Assembly (NCBI GenBank): GCA_002890585.1
Contig: MIQB01000108.1
Location: forward strand, 1 to 6,299
Direction of reading: 5' to 3'
Length of the DNA: 6,299 nt
From: Tannerella sp. oral taxon 808
Lineage (GTDB): Bacteria > Bacteroidota > Bacteroidia > Bacteroidales > Tannerellaceae
The notes beneath the pieces were generated by a model, which made no database searches, had not been told where the DNA came from, and saw only the letters and a program-made list of their open reading frames with translations. The number at the start of each line of letters is the position of its first letter. Positions within the stretch are counted from its first letter, which is position 1. The position numbers were made by a program, and so were the translations under genes. This document shows, piece after piece, positions 6,183 to 6,299 of this stretch.

Positions 6183-6299
6183 GGCGGAGATCAAAAACAC
6201 TTGTACTTGGGCTTATCGCCAAGTGACGGAGATCAAAAACACTCGTACTTGGGCTTACCGCCAAGTGGCGGAGATCAAAAACACCAGTACTTGGGCTTA
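6183..6299. repeat. Tandem 42-bp repeats with internal hairpin, upstream of the invertase
   Basis: Units begin at 6183, 6225 and 6267; the third is cut by the window end after 33 bases. Units 1 and 2 differ at three sites, and unit 3 also differs in a short stretch near its middle. Each full unit contains ACTTGG and CCAAGT separated by 8 bases (6205-6224 and 6247-6266), able to form a small hairpin. The array lies 57 bp upstream of the invertase start and probably continues beyond the window. Its period is 14 codons, and one minus-strand frame, the same one as the invertase, is open throughout. A structural or regulatory role is possible; none is known to me. Confidence 0.9.

Noticed and set aside
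6127..6264. Longer invertase starting at TTG 6264 (253 aa)
   Set aside because: The extra 46 residues come from the tandem repeats and the AT-rich leader and match nothing in the family, whereas Mpi-type invertases begin directly with M-x-x-GYIRVS, which fits ATG 6126.
6183..6299. CRISPR array
   Set aside because: The units are nearly identical over their full 42 bp with only a few variable bases, so there are no unique spacers.

Overview
The window looks like part of a bacterial chromosome from the order Bacteroidales. The main reason is the short serine recombinase at 5503-6126, which strongly resembles the Mpi-type DNA invertases of Bacteroides. Purine-rich Shine-Dalgarno sites are also not evident before the genes. 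The coding DNA is fairly GC-rich for that order, so a genus cannot be named from sequence alone.

Layout: positions 1-1251 (+) hold the C-terminal part of an SNF2-type helicase cut by the window edge. After an 18-bp gap comes a complete 1107-aa adenine-specific DNA methyltransferase of the Eco57I/PglX-like type (1270-4593, +). Convergent to it, and overlapping its last 26 bases, is a 312-aa ORF (4568-5506, -). This ORF is a second copy of only the C-terminal target-recognition part of the methyltransferase. The serine invertase (5503-6126, -) follows, its TGA stop overlapping the ATG of the cassette. The last 117 bases are 42-bp tandem repeats.

The central feature is a pair of 553-bp inverted arms, 3659-4211 and 4953-5505, aligned without gaps and symmetric about position 4582. 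Each arm is mosaic: a 143-bp outer part with 9 mismatches, a 60-bp block with 25 mismatches, and a perfectly identical 350-bp inner part. The arms enclose 741 bp that hold two different C-terminal tails placed tail to tail. Inversion would replace the tail of the expressed methyltransferase in the correct reading frame. Crossover in the inner arm would exchange only the tail; crossover in the outer arm would exchange both the 60-bp block and the tail. Four proteins could therefore be made from two cassettes.

The best reading is a phase-variable restriction-modification or anti-phage system: a helicase that probably supplies the restriction or translocation function, a modification/specificity protein, a stored alternative recognition module, and a dedicated invertase. 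The presence and geometry of the switch are seen directly. Actual inversion, the DNA targets and the defence role are inferred.
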